Shown: positions 53,493 to 63,614, counted from the first letter of the stretch. The stretch is DNA of 64,000 nucleotides from UBA7236 sp035439505 (GCA_035439505.1 DAORKJ010000004.1:1-64000); one strand, 5' to 3'. The notes: generated from the letters alone by a model not told the origin. Made by a program: numbers and translations.

Positions 53493-54866
53493 TTAAGAGA
53501 GAATTTTCAAATCTTCAGAAGTAAACAAAATTTCGGTGCGTTTTGTGTTGTCCGGACCGTTTTCGAGTTTGAGTACCCCGCGAGGGCAAACGGCAGAACA
53601 AACGCCACAACCAACACAGCTGGCACGCACTATATTTTGGCCCTTTTGGGCATATGCACGCACATCGATACCCATTTCACAATAGGTGGAGCAATTGCCA
53701 CAGGATATACACTGGGCGCCGTTTGTAGTAATTCTAAAACGCGATTTAAATCGCTGAATTAGCCCCATGTAAGCGGCCATCGGGCATCCGAAACGGCACC
53801 ATACTCTGCTGCCCATAATTGGGTAAAATCCAACCCCGACTACCCCGCTAAACACCATACCAATTACGAAACTATAGCCCTTGGCAATATCTTTAGCAGC
53901 ACCGCCTAATAAATTATTTTTGAAACTATTATCAACCAATAATAATACGGTTATCAAAATTATGGCTGCCAAAACGCTATGAATCATCCATCTTTCAATT
54001 TTCCAGGCTTTCATGGATTTGTCGCTGAGGTGACGAAACGGGTCGCCTGCTGTTTCGGCTAAGCCACCACATCCACATACCCAGCTGCAATACCATCTTT
54101 TACCAAAAAAGTAGGTAAGTAAAGGTGTTGCCACAAATGCCATCACCAAACCCCAGAAAATGAAAAACATTCCAAATGCACCCTGTGTTTGGAAATAACT
54201 TAAAGTAGTAGGGAAAATAGCATCATAATCTAATGGCCAGAAATAAGTTAAATAAGGCTCGTAATTATACAATGCTTTCATAATTCCAGGCAACAACCAG
54301 GCAAAACCCAATTGAAAAAACATAACAGAAGTGGTACGTATTTGCTGATAACGATTATGGCGATATTTATAAATAAATTTAAATCCCATAACTAATACAG
54401 CAATGGTATATAATGTTCCATAAACAAACCATTGATCTGCTTTTGTATTACGCAACAATAAACTCAATGGATTAAATAAATTTACTAATCCGACAAATAA
54501 ATCAGCACCAAATAATTCTGTCCAGTAATCACGCCAATACAACATGATGTAAAATCCGGTAATTACCACACCACTAATCCATGCTAATGCTCCTCGTGAT
54601 GAAATAGAGGTAAACATGGTTCGGTTGTTTTTTATTCCCTTCGGGAGATGTCCGTACGAGCCAATTGTATACAAAATCCCCCCACCAAAAAAACATAAGA
54701 GGGTGATTATTAAAAATATAAGCGGCTGATGATTGGCTGCTCCTGCCCACGCCATAAAAAACGCCAGCAAACCCAGTCCTGTAATAGCCAGACCGGTTTT
54801 TTGTTTGGTGTTAAAATTGGCTGGATGCGGATTGGATAGTGATAAACTATTATTTGCCTGTGACAT
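53493..54866 (-). CDS. Membrane polyferredoxin (4Fe-4S binding protein)
   Basis: A 457-residue protein with several N-terminal and central membrane helices. Between helices are WYCSWVCGCGG and VWCRFGCPMAAY, cysteine motifs as in NapH/NosR/RdxA-type proteins. The C terminus has two ferredoxin-like clusters: CISCGNCSTYCEMG (C-x2-C-x2-C-x3-C) and CVGCGVCSAVCPRG. It should move electrons between a soluble donor and the membrane or periplasm. It is 47 bases after the FAD oxidoreductase gene, which is a likely direct partner. Confidence 0.9.
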   Translation of the reverse strand: MSQANNSLSLSNPHPANFNTKQKTGLAITGLGLLAFFMAWAGAANHQPLIFLIITLLCFFGGGILYTIGSYGHLPKGIKNNRTMFTSISSRGALAWISGVVITGFYIMLYWRDYWTELFGADLFVGLVNLFNPLSLLLRNTKADQWFVYGTLYTIAVLVMGFKFIYKYRHNRYQQIRTTSVMFFQLGFAWLLPGIMKALYNYEPYLTYFWPLDYDAIFPTTLSYFQTQGAFGMFFIFWGLVMAFVATPLLTYFFGKRWYCSWVCGCGGLAETAGDPFRHLSDKSMKAWKIERWMIHSVLAAIILITVLLLVDNSFKNNLLGGAAKDIAKGYSFVIGMVFSGVVGVGFYPIMGSRVWCRFGCPMAAYMGLIQRFKSRFRITTNGAQCISCGNCSTYCEMGIDVRAYAQKGQNIVRASCVGCGVCSAVCPRGVLKLENGPDNTKRTEILFTSEDLKILS

Positions 54867-54913
54867 TGTAGTAAGTTTTTATTAACGATGAATTAGTATA
54901 AAAAACTTCAGCG

Positions 54914-56251
54914 TTAATTGCCGAAAATAAGTTTTGTTAACAATGATTTTGATTTTAATTGAATAGTATTTGCCGGATGTTGTTTGTTCCATGCATCAAC
55001 TATTTGTTGTTCGAAAAGTTGGAAAAATTCCGGGTCGAAATTGGCAGCACTTAAATGCGACATAATATGTTCAACTTTTTGTTTTTCTAACAACCAGCGA
55101 TTAAATATTTCGTGTCGCATTCTGATACCAAAAACATTGATGCCAATAAATAGATGATCGCTTTCACGATACACAATATGTACACATTTTTGATGGTCAT
55201 CACTTTCCCAATAAAATTCTGTTTCCCCTTCACGCAAAGTATTTAATACGGTACCATAAGTTTGGTATTCAATGTCTAAAAACTTTGCACTATTAAACCA
55301 AAAACCCGGTTCATAAACTTTGTTGTAACCTATCATATTATAAGCAGCAGTTTCTCCCTGCAATTTACCGGTATACCATACTTGTTCAATTACACGTCTG
55401 TCGGGAAGGGCATGCTGAAATTGAGCACAGTCGCCGGCGGCATAAATGTCTTCAATATTGGTGTGCATGTGTTGGTTGATCACCACACCTTTATCAGTTT
55501 TAATTTCGGTACCTTGTAAAAAGGCAATATTGGGCGAAACACCAGCTGTAAGTCCCACTACCTGGCAGGCTATTTCTTCACCACTACCTGTAATTACAGA
55601 AGTCACTTTGCCGTTGGCATCACCTTTTATTTCTTTTAGCGTTTCATTTAACCTGAGGTCAAATCCGTGTTCACGAATATGTCGCGTAATTAGCTGCGAT
55701 TCCTGCTCAGGTAAAATATTATTCCAATAACTGCTTTCCCGCACTAAAAGTGTAACCGGATAATGGCGGGAATGCAACATTTCTGCCATTTCCATTCCAA
55801 TTAAACCTCCTCCAACAATAACCGCTCTGTTAATTCCATTAGCTGTATTTTTTTCCAGTTCTTCAAGGTCCTGATAACTATACAATCCTTGTGCGCCAAC
55901 TAAATCCTGACCTGGCCAGCCAAATTTGTTGGGTTTTGCACCTGAGGCAATCAGCAATTTATCGTAAGGCAGACGGTCATCGTTGCTGAATAACAGCTGC
56001 TTTGTTTGCGTATCTATCGTTTTAACCCAACCACGTTTGAGATTTATGCGGTTTTTTGTCCAAAACCAGGGCTCATATGGTTGTGTGTCTTTAAACTGCA
56101 TATGCCCCATGTAAATATACATGAGAGCAGTTCTGCTAAAAAAATAATCTGTTTCTCCGGATACAACAGTTATTTCATGATCCGAATGTTTGCGGATTGT
56201 CCGTGCTGCGGTTATTCCGGTAATTCCATTTCCAATAATTACAATATGCAT
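54914..56251 (-). CDS. NAD(P)/FAD-dependent oxidoreductase (rubredoxin/nitrite-reductase-like)
   Basis: A 445-residue protein of the pyridine nucleotide-disulfide oxidoreductase class 2 type. FAD motif IIGNGITGITAARTI (residues 4-18), NAD motif VIVGGGLIGMEMAEML (about 144-159), and second FAD motif IYAAGDCAQF. There is no CxxC redox disulfide. The last 80 residues lack a match to the NirB/rubredoxin reductase dimer domain. Adjacent to and upstream of the polyferredoxin, so probably NAD(P)H-to-membrane electron transfer. Confidence 0.9.
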   Translation of the reverse strand: MHIVIIGNGITGITAARTIRKHSDHEITVVSGETDYFFSRTALMYIYMGHMQFKDTQPYEPWFWTKNRINLKRGWVKTIDTQTKQLLFSNDDRLPYDKLLIASGAKPNKFGWPGQDLVGAQGLYSYQDLEELEKNTANGINRAVIVGGGLIGMEMAEMLHSRHYPVTLLVRESSYWNNILPEQESQLITRHIREHGFDLRLNETLKEIKGDANGKVTSVITGSGEEIACQVVGLTAGVSPNIAFLQGTEIKTDKGVVINQHMHTNIEDIYAAGDCAQFQHALPDRRVIEQVWYTGKLQGETAAYNMIGYNKVYEPGFWFNSAKFLDIEYQTYGTVLNTLREGETEFYWESDDHQKCVHIVYRESDHLFIGINVFGIRMRHEIFNRWLLEKQKVEHIMSHLSAANFDPEFFQLFEQQIVDAWNKQHPANTIQLKSKSLLTKLIFGN

Positions 56252-56406
56252 AGATAGTGGCTGCGAAAGTAAAACGAATGAACTATGAAAATAAGAACAA
56301 AATATGAATAGTTCCGACTTATTTCATAAAAAACGTTAATTGTATTTGCGTTAGTTTAAAATTACCCAATTGTTTTGTGCAATTTTTCGCTGACTAAGAA
56401 AATAAA

Positions 56407-57171
56407 TTATTGCTTATTCAAATTCCAATTATATTCCATAAAATTTATGGAGGTGTTTTCGGCTATTGGCACATTACTGTATTTGTTCAGGAAGTCTTTC
56501 AATGAGCCATTATTAGTGAAGTCGCCGGTGAACCAGTTGAAAATGCTACTTACAGTTGCTTCTTCCGGGGTTATCAGGTTGCGTTTTGGGTCGTTAATGA
56601 AATCAATTGCTTGTTGATTGAGCTGATTGTCAATTGTAGCGGCTTCGTAAGCTGTATTGAGAAGTTTTGGGCATGAATAACTGGCGCAGTTTACAGCAAA
56701 ATGAATTCGGGGTTCGTTCATTTTGCGTAAAATATTGTGTTCAATATTATTGAGGTCGAGTTGTTCACCTTCAATGGTAATAAATTTAATATCCCAAACA
56801 GAGTTAAGAAACGCGACACCGGGTTTAATATCTTTAATGCTGGCAACAGGATAATTGCGTATAACAATTTGCACGGTGTAGGCATTATATGCGTTTATCC
56901 AATAGGCTAATATTTGTTCCCTGCTCCAATTTTTTTCGTTGGGATAATTTGACTCGATTTGTTGAAGGTAATTGTTGAGTTGTGTGCTGTCCTTGATAAA
57001 TCCTTCATAATTAACCCAGCCATCGGCACTTACATGTTTTTGCAAAAGGTTAGTCCATTGTTCATGGGTAAATGGTTGCGAATCGGTTTCCAAGCCGGAA
57101 ATTGTTCTGCAGGAGGGTAGGGTGCAGCTGGTTGATAACGCAATAATACAAATCAATAAAATCGGTCGCAT
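56407..57171 (-). CDS. DUF547 lipoprotein
   Basis: A 254-residue protein with lipoprotein signal ending LSTSC. The DUF547 core is clear: WVNYEGFIKDSTQLNNYL, REQILAYWINAYNAYTVQIV, FLNSVWDIKFITIEG, RIHFAVNCASYSCPKL. The last segment has a Cys-Ala-Ser-x-Ser-Cys that may be catalytic in this papain-like-suspected family (inference). Function unknown. ATG 57171 begins the signal peptide; an in-frame ATG at 57201 is less likely. Confidence 0.9.
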   Translation of the reverse strand: MRPILLICIIALSTSCTLPSCRTISGLETDSQPFTHEQWTNLLQKHVSADGWVNYEGFIKDSTQLNNYLQQIESNYPNEKNWSREQILAYWINAYNAYTVQIVIRNYPVASIKDIKPGVAFLNSVWDIKFITIEGEQLDLNNIEHNILRKMNEPRIHFAVNCASYSCPKLLNTAYEAATIDNQLNQQAIDFINDPKRNLITPEEATVSSIFNWFTGDFTNNGSLKDFLNKYSNVPIAENTSINFMEYNWNLNKQ

Positions 57172-57261
57172 ATATGGGTTGTTATGGATAAATATACGCA
57201 AAAAACTGCTTTTAAGTTTAGCAAAATGATTCGATCGATTAATATAATTATTTTCTAAGAA

Positions 57262-57297
57262 TAAAAAAAGAGGCTATCTGAATTAGATAGCCTCTTT
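57262..57297 (-). terminator. Terminator after the metalloprotease gene
   Basis: AAAGAGGCTATCT (57267-57279) pairs perfectly with AGATAGCCTCTTT (57285-57297), 13 bp. The minus strand continues with T7. Confidence 0.93.
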
Positions 57298-57314
57298 AAA
57301 AAATTTAATATTAA

Positions 57315-59774
57315 TTATTGTTTAATAATCTGTTTTACTTCTGTTGTGCCATTTGTTTGTGTCATTTTTACAAAATACATTCCACTGGCAGCATTAGTAA
57401 TATCTAATACTATCATGCCATTTTCACTTGCAATAATTTCATTGCTAATTACATTTCCGGTAATATCAAATACTTCTAATGTTACACCACCGGTAACAGC
57501 ATTTAAAAATTCGATATTAAATACACCTGAACCCGGATTTGGGAAAATAGATAAACTAAAAGGTTTTGTTTCACCGGATGGTAATGCCGGTAAAATATTT
57601 ACAGTATAATCTTCTACTTCACCATTGGTAAATGTTTCGCAGGCAGTTGGGTAACCTCCGTATTTGGCACTGATGCGCATGCGAGCTGTTCCTGTGCTTG
57701 CAGTAGCAGGTACAACAATACTCTTAGTTAAATTGGCTGATGTTGTTGCTTTCTTCTGGAAAACCTGTTCACCTGCATCACTAAAATCACCATCGCGATT
57801 GTAGTCGATCCAACCTCTCCAATACATTTGATAAATTGTTCCGGAAAATCCTGCACTATAAGTTAAAGTGTAAGCTGTTCCTTTAATTATACTGGTGGTA
57901 GTTGCAACACCATTGTAATAACCACCATCACTTCCTGATGTGCGGTTAATGGTATTAAATTTAACATAATCGATATGGCGTGATGCTGCACTGGTACCTG
58001 CACTGCTGCAATAAGTAACTACCGGTGTAAATGATACAGTATAATCTTCTACTTCACCGTAATCAAATGTTTCGCATGAAGTTGGAGACGCATTGTATTT
58101 CATACTAATACGCATTCTGGTAGTTCCAGTCATACCTGCTGCAACAGAAAAACTTCCTGTAACAGTACTTGTAACTGCTGCAGAATTGTAAACGTTTTCA
58201 CCTGCATCATTAAAATCATAATCTTTATTGTAATCTATCCAAATAGAAAAATATTCAGGATACACAGTTCCGGTATAACCAGGAGTTAAGCTATAAGCTG
58301 CTGTTCCGCCTGGTGTTAAATTAACGGTAGTGGCAGTGAAATCTGCATACCCACTATTATTACCTGAAGTTTTTGTTGTTCCTGCAACGGTAATTGTTTG
58401 AATCCATTCATCTGCGGTTGATAATCCGGATGATGCGCAATAAGTTGCTACACCACCACATGAAGTAATACAACCTGCGGCTGAAATAGTATTTCTAATA
58501 GCATTACCCGGTTGAACACCAAATCCATTTGCTAAATTGATACCGTAACCGGTAAGATGGCAATAACTCATTATAGTGCCGCCGCCAACTGGTGCCGGAC
58601 CAGCGGGGCAACCGCCTTCAGTTGTATAACAATTATCAATTGCACCACCGGCCCATGCACCACAATTATGTGTATGATAACTGCCAAATAAGTGTCCCAT
58701 TTCATGTGTTACCACCATAACAGTCCAGCTATAAGTTGGGAATGCATTATACGTTGGGTCAATACCGCTGTAACAATATTTATAGGGATTACATAATCCA
58801 TTAATTGTTGCTGCAATTCCACCTAAACCACCCGGGTCTAAAGTAACTAAATGAGCAATATCACCTGTAAAAGATGTGCGATAACTCATAAAGGAAACCA
58901 ACGCGTCGTAAGAAGATGCTGTTGAATAGCCATCTGGACTTGTCCAAACAAAAATGGTTGAAATTTGTGTTGGTACACTTTCGTTAGTGTAAATAATAGC
59001 TGAATTATTATAAATACCGGTAATGTAATTTGCTGCTGCAGTTACACTTCCTTTATTTTGATATAATTGATAGTCACCTTCAAAATAAATTTTAGGACAA
59101 GAGGTAATTCTCGACTCGCCTTCTATTTGCATTATTTCCTGAAATTCATCTAAATATTCAGGGTCATCTACAGTAGCACAGCCTGCATTATCGGGAGTTA
59201 CTAAAATGTCCCAATCAGAATAAATTAAATAATCTTCTTTGCTGCCATCACCATAACGACCAATATTGATATTGCCTTTATCAGCTGAAGCAATTAAACC
59301 TATTATTTCATCTTCAAAAAAGCTGATGGCCACAATTGAATTTGGGTCATCTTTAATGGTGCCTTGATAATATACACCAGGCGTATAGTCAACAGGTTGT
59401 CCATTACTTGTATTAGTTTCAACCTGAAATCCATCAGCAAATAAATTTACCTGAACAAGGTCTACAATAATTTCACTTTCTTTATAAGGTAAAGTAATTT
59501 CAAGTGCGGCATTTCTTTTGGTAAAAATATCTTTTACTAGTGTTGAATTCATTTTTACAAAAGTGATGTCTTTTGCAAAAGTTGAAGTTGTGCTTTTATG
59601 TGCGGGATTTATTTGCACATTAAATGGAGCCGCTTGCTTAAAGGAGATGCCAGAACTTTTGCTGTCGGCAACCATTTTTGCAACTGGACGTAGTGATGTG
59701 TTTTGGGCAAACATGCTCATAGAAAGGCACATGTATACTATTGCCAGGGATAAGGTGGTAAACATTTTTTTCAT
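57315..59774 (-). CDS. Secreted M12-type zinc metalloprotease with GEVED repeats and T9SS domain
   Basis: An 819-residue protein with signal peptide to SMSMFAQ and a propeptide of about 180 residues. The catalytic domain has H357-E-M-G-H361-L-F-G-S-Y-H367, the complete HExxHxxGxxH metzincin site. SYCHLTGYG after it supplies the Met-turn-like region. Two GEVED modules follow (DYNKDYDFNDAGENVY/DYGEVEDYTV and DYNRDGDFSDAGEQVF/NGEVEDYTV), then a type A T9SS domain (IFPNPGSGVFNIEF). It should degrade extracellular protein. ATG 59774 starts the signal; an in-frame ATG at 59816 is unlikely. Confidence 0.93.
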   Translation of the reverse strand: MKKMFTTLSLAIVYMCLSMSMFAQNTSLRPVAKMVADSKSSGISFKQAAPFNVQINPAHKSTTSTFAKDITFVKMNSTLVKDIFTKRNAALEITLPYKESEIIVDLVQVNLFADGFQVETNTSNGQPVDYTPGVYYQGTIKDDPNSIVAISFFEDEIIGLIASADKGNINIGRYGDGSKEDYLIYSDWDILVTPDNAGCATVDDPEYLDEFQEIMQIEGESRITSCPKIYFEGDYQLYQNKGSVTAAANYITGIYNNSAIIYTNESVPTQISTIFVWTSPDGYSTASSYDALVSFMSYRTSFTGDIAHLVTLDPGGLGGIAATINGLCNPYKYCYSGIDPTYNAFPTYSWTVMVVTHEMGHLFGSYHTHNCGAWAGGAIDNCYTTEGGCPAGPAPVGGGTIMSYCHLTGYGINLANGFGVQPGNAIRNTISAAGCITSCGGVATYCASSGLSTADEWIQTITVAGTTKTSGNNSGYADFTATTVNLTPGGTAAYSLTPGYTGTVYPEYFSIWIDYNKDYDFNDAGENVYNSAAVTSTVTGSFSVAAGMTGTTRMRISMKYNASPTSCETFDYGEVEDYTVSFTPVVTYCSSAGTSAASRHIDYVKFNTINRTSGSDGGYYNGVATTTSIIKGTAYTLTYSAGFSGTIYQMYWRGWIDYNRDGDFSDAGEQVFQKKATTSANLTKSIVVPATASTGTARMRISAKYGGYPTACETFTNGEVEDYTVNILPALPSGETKPFSLSIFPNPGSGVFNIEFLNAVTGGVTLEVFDITGNVISNEIIASENGMIVLDITNAASGMYFVKMTQTNGTTEVKQIIKQ

Positions 59775-59966
59775 AGCATAAAAATTTAGGGTTAAATACG
59801 AAGTGCATGCTGCCACGAAAGGAATTCAAAACTGCAAAAAAAATGGCAATAAATCAAAAAAATACAATAAGTGTTTGACACAAATACATAACTGATTTGG
59901 TAATCAAAGCTTGATTATCAGCGATTTACTGAATCGTAACGCATAAAACATCAGATTTGCCTGTCA

Positions 59967-60812
59967 CTATTCCAAGCCTTGTGTCATTTTTCGTACAATT
60001 TTAGCCTCACTAAAAAACTCTTTGGCTATAATGCGGAAAAAGGCGTAAACAGGCATTGCAGCTATCATTCCCGGAACACCAGCCAGGTTACCAAATACTA
60101 ATACTACAAAAAACACTTCCAGCGGATGCGCTTTTATCGAATTGGAGTATATGATGGGCTGTGATACAAAATTGTCTATTAATTGAACACCCTGAAATAA
60201 AATAAATAATTGGATAAGCATTGGTGTGATGTCGAAATTAGGGTCAACACTTAAATTAGTTGTAATACCAATTAGCATACCGAACAGCATACCAATTATT
60301 GGCCCTATGTATGGGATAATATTGATAATACCGGCAAATAAGGCAATTAACCAGCTGTTTGCACCAAATCCTAAAAATAAAAGTCCTACTGCAATTAAAA
60401 TAAAAACAACAACGGATTGGATAATTAATCCTACAAAGTAACGCGTCAGGTATTTTTTGCTGGAGTGCATGATTCGCCTGGCATTAGTTTCAAATTTTGT
60501 TGGTGTTAACACCATTACGATATTGTAAAATAATTTATCATCGCGCAAAAAGAAAAAGGATATAAATGTTATTGAAAACAGTGCCACCAGTATATTGCCA
60601 AGGCCACCCATTATGTTATTGAAAATATGCGTGATGGAAGTTACATTAATCCAGTTGCGCAGGTTGTCGTTAATAATTTGTTCAACAGACTGTGATGGAG
60701 CATTAGGGTCTTGGAAATGGACAATCATGGAGTCGAGTGCCACAATTTGTGATTGTAAACTTTCGGCAACGCGTTCGGTATCTATGTTAGATATATTATT
60801 TGTTTGCTGAAC
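59967..60812 (-). CDS. AI-2E family permease (N terminus lost in gap)
   Basis: The frame runs unbroken into the gap at 60813, so the first part (probably two or three helices) is missing. The visible 281 residues show LFSITFISFFFLRDDKLFYN, helices VVFILIAVGLLFLGFG and IINIIPYIGPIIGMLFGMLIG, and VFGNLAGVPGMIAAMPVYAFFRI, all typical of the AI-2E/PerM family (PF01594). Members include autoinducer-2 exporters and Na+/H+ antiporters; the substrate here is unknown. Same strand as the arsenosugar genes but beyond the gap. Confidence 0.88.
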   Translation of the reverse strand, partial: VQQTNNISNIDTERVAESLQSQIVALDSMIVHFQDPNAPSQSVEQIINDNLRNWINVTSITHIFNNIMGGLGNILVALFSITFISFFFLRDDKLFYNIVMVLTPTKFETNARRIMHSSKKYLTRYFVGLIIQSVVVFILIAVGLLFLGFGANSWLIALFAGIINIIPYIGPIIGMLFGMLIGITTNLSVDPNFDITPMLIQLFILFQGVQLIDNFVSQPIIYSNSIKAHPLEVFFVVLVFGNLAGVPGMIAAMPVYAFFRIIAKEFFSEAKIVRKMTQGLE

Positions 60813-60912
60813 NNNNNNNNNNNNNNNNNNNNNNNNNNNNNNNNNNNNNNNNNNNNNNNNNNNNNNNNNNNNNNNNNNNNNNNNNNNNNNNNNNNNNNNN
60901 NNNNNNNNNNNN
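60813..60912. other. Assembly gap (100 N)
   Basis: Exactly 100 N between the arsenosugar methyltransferase gene and the AI-2E-type permease gene. Confidence 0.99.
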
Positions 60913-60920
60913 TAAATAAA

Positions 60921-61895
60921 TTAGCAACAGCCACCACCATCATAAAACCAGCTGGAGTTGGAAATGAAGATGTCGTTGCGACCTAATTTAGCCAGATTAC
61001 CTCCGGTTTTATCGCAAACCGCAAGTGGTTGATTGGGCATTAAAACATGTCCTTTATGGTCATCGAAGTATTCTTCATTACCATAATAAATAGCCGTTTT
61101 TCCGGTAAAAACGCATGGGCCGTCGGCAGGCATCGGGTCTTTAATTGCGCATACTTCAGCGCTTTCAATAAATATTAATTCAGGTGTATCGTAGTTAACC
61201 GGGTCTAAGATTCGATATGGGCGACGTGCACGAACTTCAATGGTGCCAAAACCGATATCGGTAATGCGGTTTATGTATTCTTGTAATGGTAAGGAGCCAC
61301 TTAAACACAAGGCTCTGAGTTTTTCGTCGTCGCGTAAATTTTCCGGAATGGTTTGTTCGCAGGTAGGGTCGCTCATTACTAAACGACCATGTTTTTTTAA
61401 GGTGCGATACATTTCAGTTAATGCTGTTTTCAGGTCTTCATCGCGAAATATATTAAACAAACAATTTTGAGCGGCAATATCAATACTATTGTCTTCAACC
61501 GGTAAATTAAATGCATCACCTTTTCTTAAATCAATAAATTCACGTTTGAACCAAGGATTGAGTTTTTCGGCTTCAATTAAATTTTCTTCACAAGCCTGAA
61601 GCATTTCATCTACAACATCAACGCCAATTACACCACCTTTTTTACGTGAAAAATAGGCGAATTGTAATAATTCCATTCCGCCACCAACACCAACATATAA
61701 AATATTAGGATTATTTACTAAATCACGGGGATTTACTGTAGAGCCACAGCCGTAATTCATTTCCAACATTTTTTGTGGAATTACTAATCCCGGTAATTGC
61801 CATACAGGTGTTGTGGTGCAACATAAACCTTTTTGCGGATTTTCTGCTGCTTCTTTGTAAACGTTTCTTGTAGTTTCTAAATAAGTAGTTGACAT
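60921..61895 (-). CDS. arsM: Arsenosugar-type arsenite methyltransferase ArsM
   Basis: A 324-residue SAM methyltransferase. GLCCTTTPVWQLPGLVIP and MNYGCGSTV carry the N-terminal thiols. The SAM site is ILYVGVGGGMELLQFAYF, and AAQNCLFNIF and RALCLSGSLPLQEYI place the further cysteines. C-terminal FDDHKGH and SWFYDGGGCC are features of the arsenosugar-cluster ArsM subfamily rather than the resistance-type enzyme at 37689. It should produce dimethylarsenic for the radical SAM enzyme ArsS encoded at the right edge. Thirteen bases after the PiT gene. Confidence 0.9.
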   Translation of the reverse strand: MSTTYLETTRNVYKEAAENPQKGLCCTTTPVWQLPGLVIPQKMLEMNYGCGSTVNPRDLVNNPNILYVGVGGGMELLQFAYFSRKKGGVIGVDVVDEMLQACEENLIEAEKLNPWFKREFIDLRKGDAFNLPVEDNSIDIAAQNCLFNIFRDEDLKTALTEMYRTLKKHGRLVMSDPTCEQTIPENLRDDEKLRALCLSGSLPLQEYINRITDIGFGTIEVRARRPYRILDPVNYDTPELIFIESAEVCAIKDPMPADGPCVFTGKTAIYYGNEEYFDDHKGHVLMPNQPLAVCDKTGGNLAKLGRNDIFISNSSWFYDGGGCC

Positions 61896-61908
61896 ATGCT
61901 TTATTGTT

Positions 61909-62991
61909 TTAAATAATGTTTGAAGTAATGAAAAATATAATTCCTGATAATATCGCAGCTATAGGTAATGTTAATACCCAAGATCCTGCAATTTTTCCAA
62001 TCATTTTATAATCTGCTTTTTTGTTTACGACACCAATACCAAAAATCCCACCTACTGAAACATGCGTGGTGGATACAGGCAATCCACTTGCACTGGCTGT
62101 CCACACCAATATCGCGGTAATTAAGTTGGAAGTAAATCCCTGCCCCGGATTCATATAGGTGATTTTTTTACTCATGGTTTGTGCAACTTTTTTCGAATTC
62201 AACAAACCGCCAACAGCCATGATTACAGCAATCATAATAAGCATCCACGGAACGGATAAAAAATTAACCAGCAATAATAAGCCGGCAATTTTTGGTGCAT
62301 CGTTCATACCTCTTGCAAAACCAACAGCACCTGCGCTGATATAATGTAATCCGTCTAATATTTTTTGTGCACTAAAGCCAACAATTTTGCCATTATAACT
62401 TTCGCGGTAATTATTGCTCAATGAAATTCCCGGCGGCATTATATTATTTGAGTCTGTTTTAGGAGCATCAACCACGAGATGTGTTTGTTTGTCGATTTTC
62501 AAAAGCAACCTTATTTGTCTGAAAATGATATATAATATAATTGCAGAAGCACAAGCAATAAAAGGACTTAATAAAAGTGGTTTTAAAAATACTTCACCAA
62601 GTTGATTAAAATTTAATGCATTGCCAACGGAAACAAATCCGGCGCCAACTAATGCGCCAACAATTGCATGTGTGGTTGAAATTGGAATACCAATTTTGGT
62701 TGCCAGAAAAACTGTACTCGCAGCACCAAGTGCAACGGCAATTGCTAGCGAAGGGTCTTTTAATGCTTCATCGGGTATTAATCCTTTTCCGGAGAAATTT
62801 TTCATTAATCCCTGAGCAATAAAAACGGCAAAAATGCATCCTGCCAAGGTTGTTATTGTTCCCCAGTTTAGCGCAGATTTAAAATTGGTTGTGCCACTTC
62901 CGAATAATGTCGAAACACCTTTAAAATTATCGTTTGCCCCATTTGAAAATGCCAGAAAACAGGCTGCCAATATGATAATAATTTCTGTCAT
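61909..62991 (-). CDS. PiT-family inorganic phosphate transporter
   Basis: A 360-residue membrane protein with about ten helices and the two inverted PiT signatures: AFSNGANDNFKGVSTLFGSG near the start and GFARGMNDAPKIAGLLL around residue 230, plus GIPISTTHAIVGALVGAG and GLPVSTTHVSVGGIFGIG. It imports phosphate with cations. Its ATG overlaps the preceding stop (ATGA), inside an arsenosugar operon, so arsenate uptake or exchange may be its local task (inference). Confidence 0.93.
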   Translation of the reverse strand: MTEIIIILAACFLAFSNGANDNFKGVSTLFGSGTTNFKSALNWGTITTLAGCIFAVFIAQGLMKNFSGKGLIPDEALKDPSLAIAVALGAASTVFLATKIGIPISTTHAIVGALVGAGFVSVGNALNFNQLGEVFLKPLLLSPFIACASAIILYIIFRQIRLLLKIDKQTHLVVDAPKTDSNNIMPPGISLSNNYRESYNGKIVGFSAQKILDGLHYISAGAVGFARGMNDAPKIAGLLLLVNFLSVPWMLIMIAVIMAVGGLLNSKKVAQTMSKKITYMNPGQGFTSNLITAILVWTASASGLPVSTTHVSVGGIFGIGVVNKKADYKMIGKIAGSWVLTLPIAAILSGIIFFITSNII

Positions 62992-63596
62992 AAATTTTGC
63001 AATTGTAAGTGTGATTGAATATCTGCTATTGTGTCAATATCTGAAAGTGTTGGCAGTTCAAACAATTTCCCATTTCTGTTTAAGATGTCACTTTTTGTTT
63101 CATCATATAAAGTAGCAGTACTCCAGTTTTTATTTTCCAACACCCAACGGTTCCATTTCTTCATACCTATTAAATAATAACCACCATCATTAGCGGGTCC
63201 AATTACAAAATCATTGGTATTGGCTAACGCTTCAAAAGCTTGTTCAATATGTTGTTGCGTGATGTCATAACAATCTGCACCAATCATAACAACATGGTGA
63301 TATTCATTTTTAAAGGGAATAGAAAATGCATAATCCATGCGCACACCTAAATCGCCACTGCACTGCACATATTTTTTATAAGCACTGTTATCAAACATAT
63401 CGGAGCGTTCAACTACATCGCTATAAAAAATAAATTTATCGGCCTGGATATTTTTAGATACAGCAAGCGTATGTTGTAATAGTTCCTGATAAATTTTTAA
63501 TGCACGTTCGTCACCAATGTCTGCTGCCAAACGCGTTTTTACTTTACCCAATACAGGGTTTTTTAACATGATAATTAATGCCGGTTTATGTTGCAT
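62988..63596 (-). CDS. TIGR04282-type arsenosugar glycosyltransferase
   Basis: A 202-residue GT-A fold protein related to CofC/2-phospholactate guanylyltransferases: ALIIMLKNPVLGKVKTRLAADIG (nucleotide-binding Lys/Arg loop split by P-V-L-G-K), GDLGVRMDYAF, VVMIGADCYDIT and FVIGPANDGGYYLIGMKK. TIGR04282 members are typically found beside arsS/arsM and are named for that context. The exact donor is not proven. It overlaps the PiT start by four bases and follows arsS by 18. Confidence 0.9.
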   Translation of the reverse strand: MQHKPALIIMLKNPVLGKVKTRLAADIGDERALKIYQELLQHTLAVSKNIQADKFIFYSDVVERSDMFDNSAYKKYVQCSGDLGVRMDYAFSIPFKNEYHHVVMIGADCYDITQQHIEQAFEALANTNDFVIGPANDGGYYLIGMKKWNRWVLENKNWSTATLYDETKSDILNRNGKLFELPTLSDIDTIADIQSHLQLQNL

Positions 63597-63614
63597 GAGT
63601 GGTTGTTTATTTTA

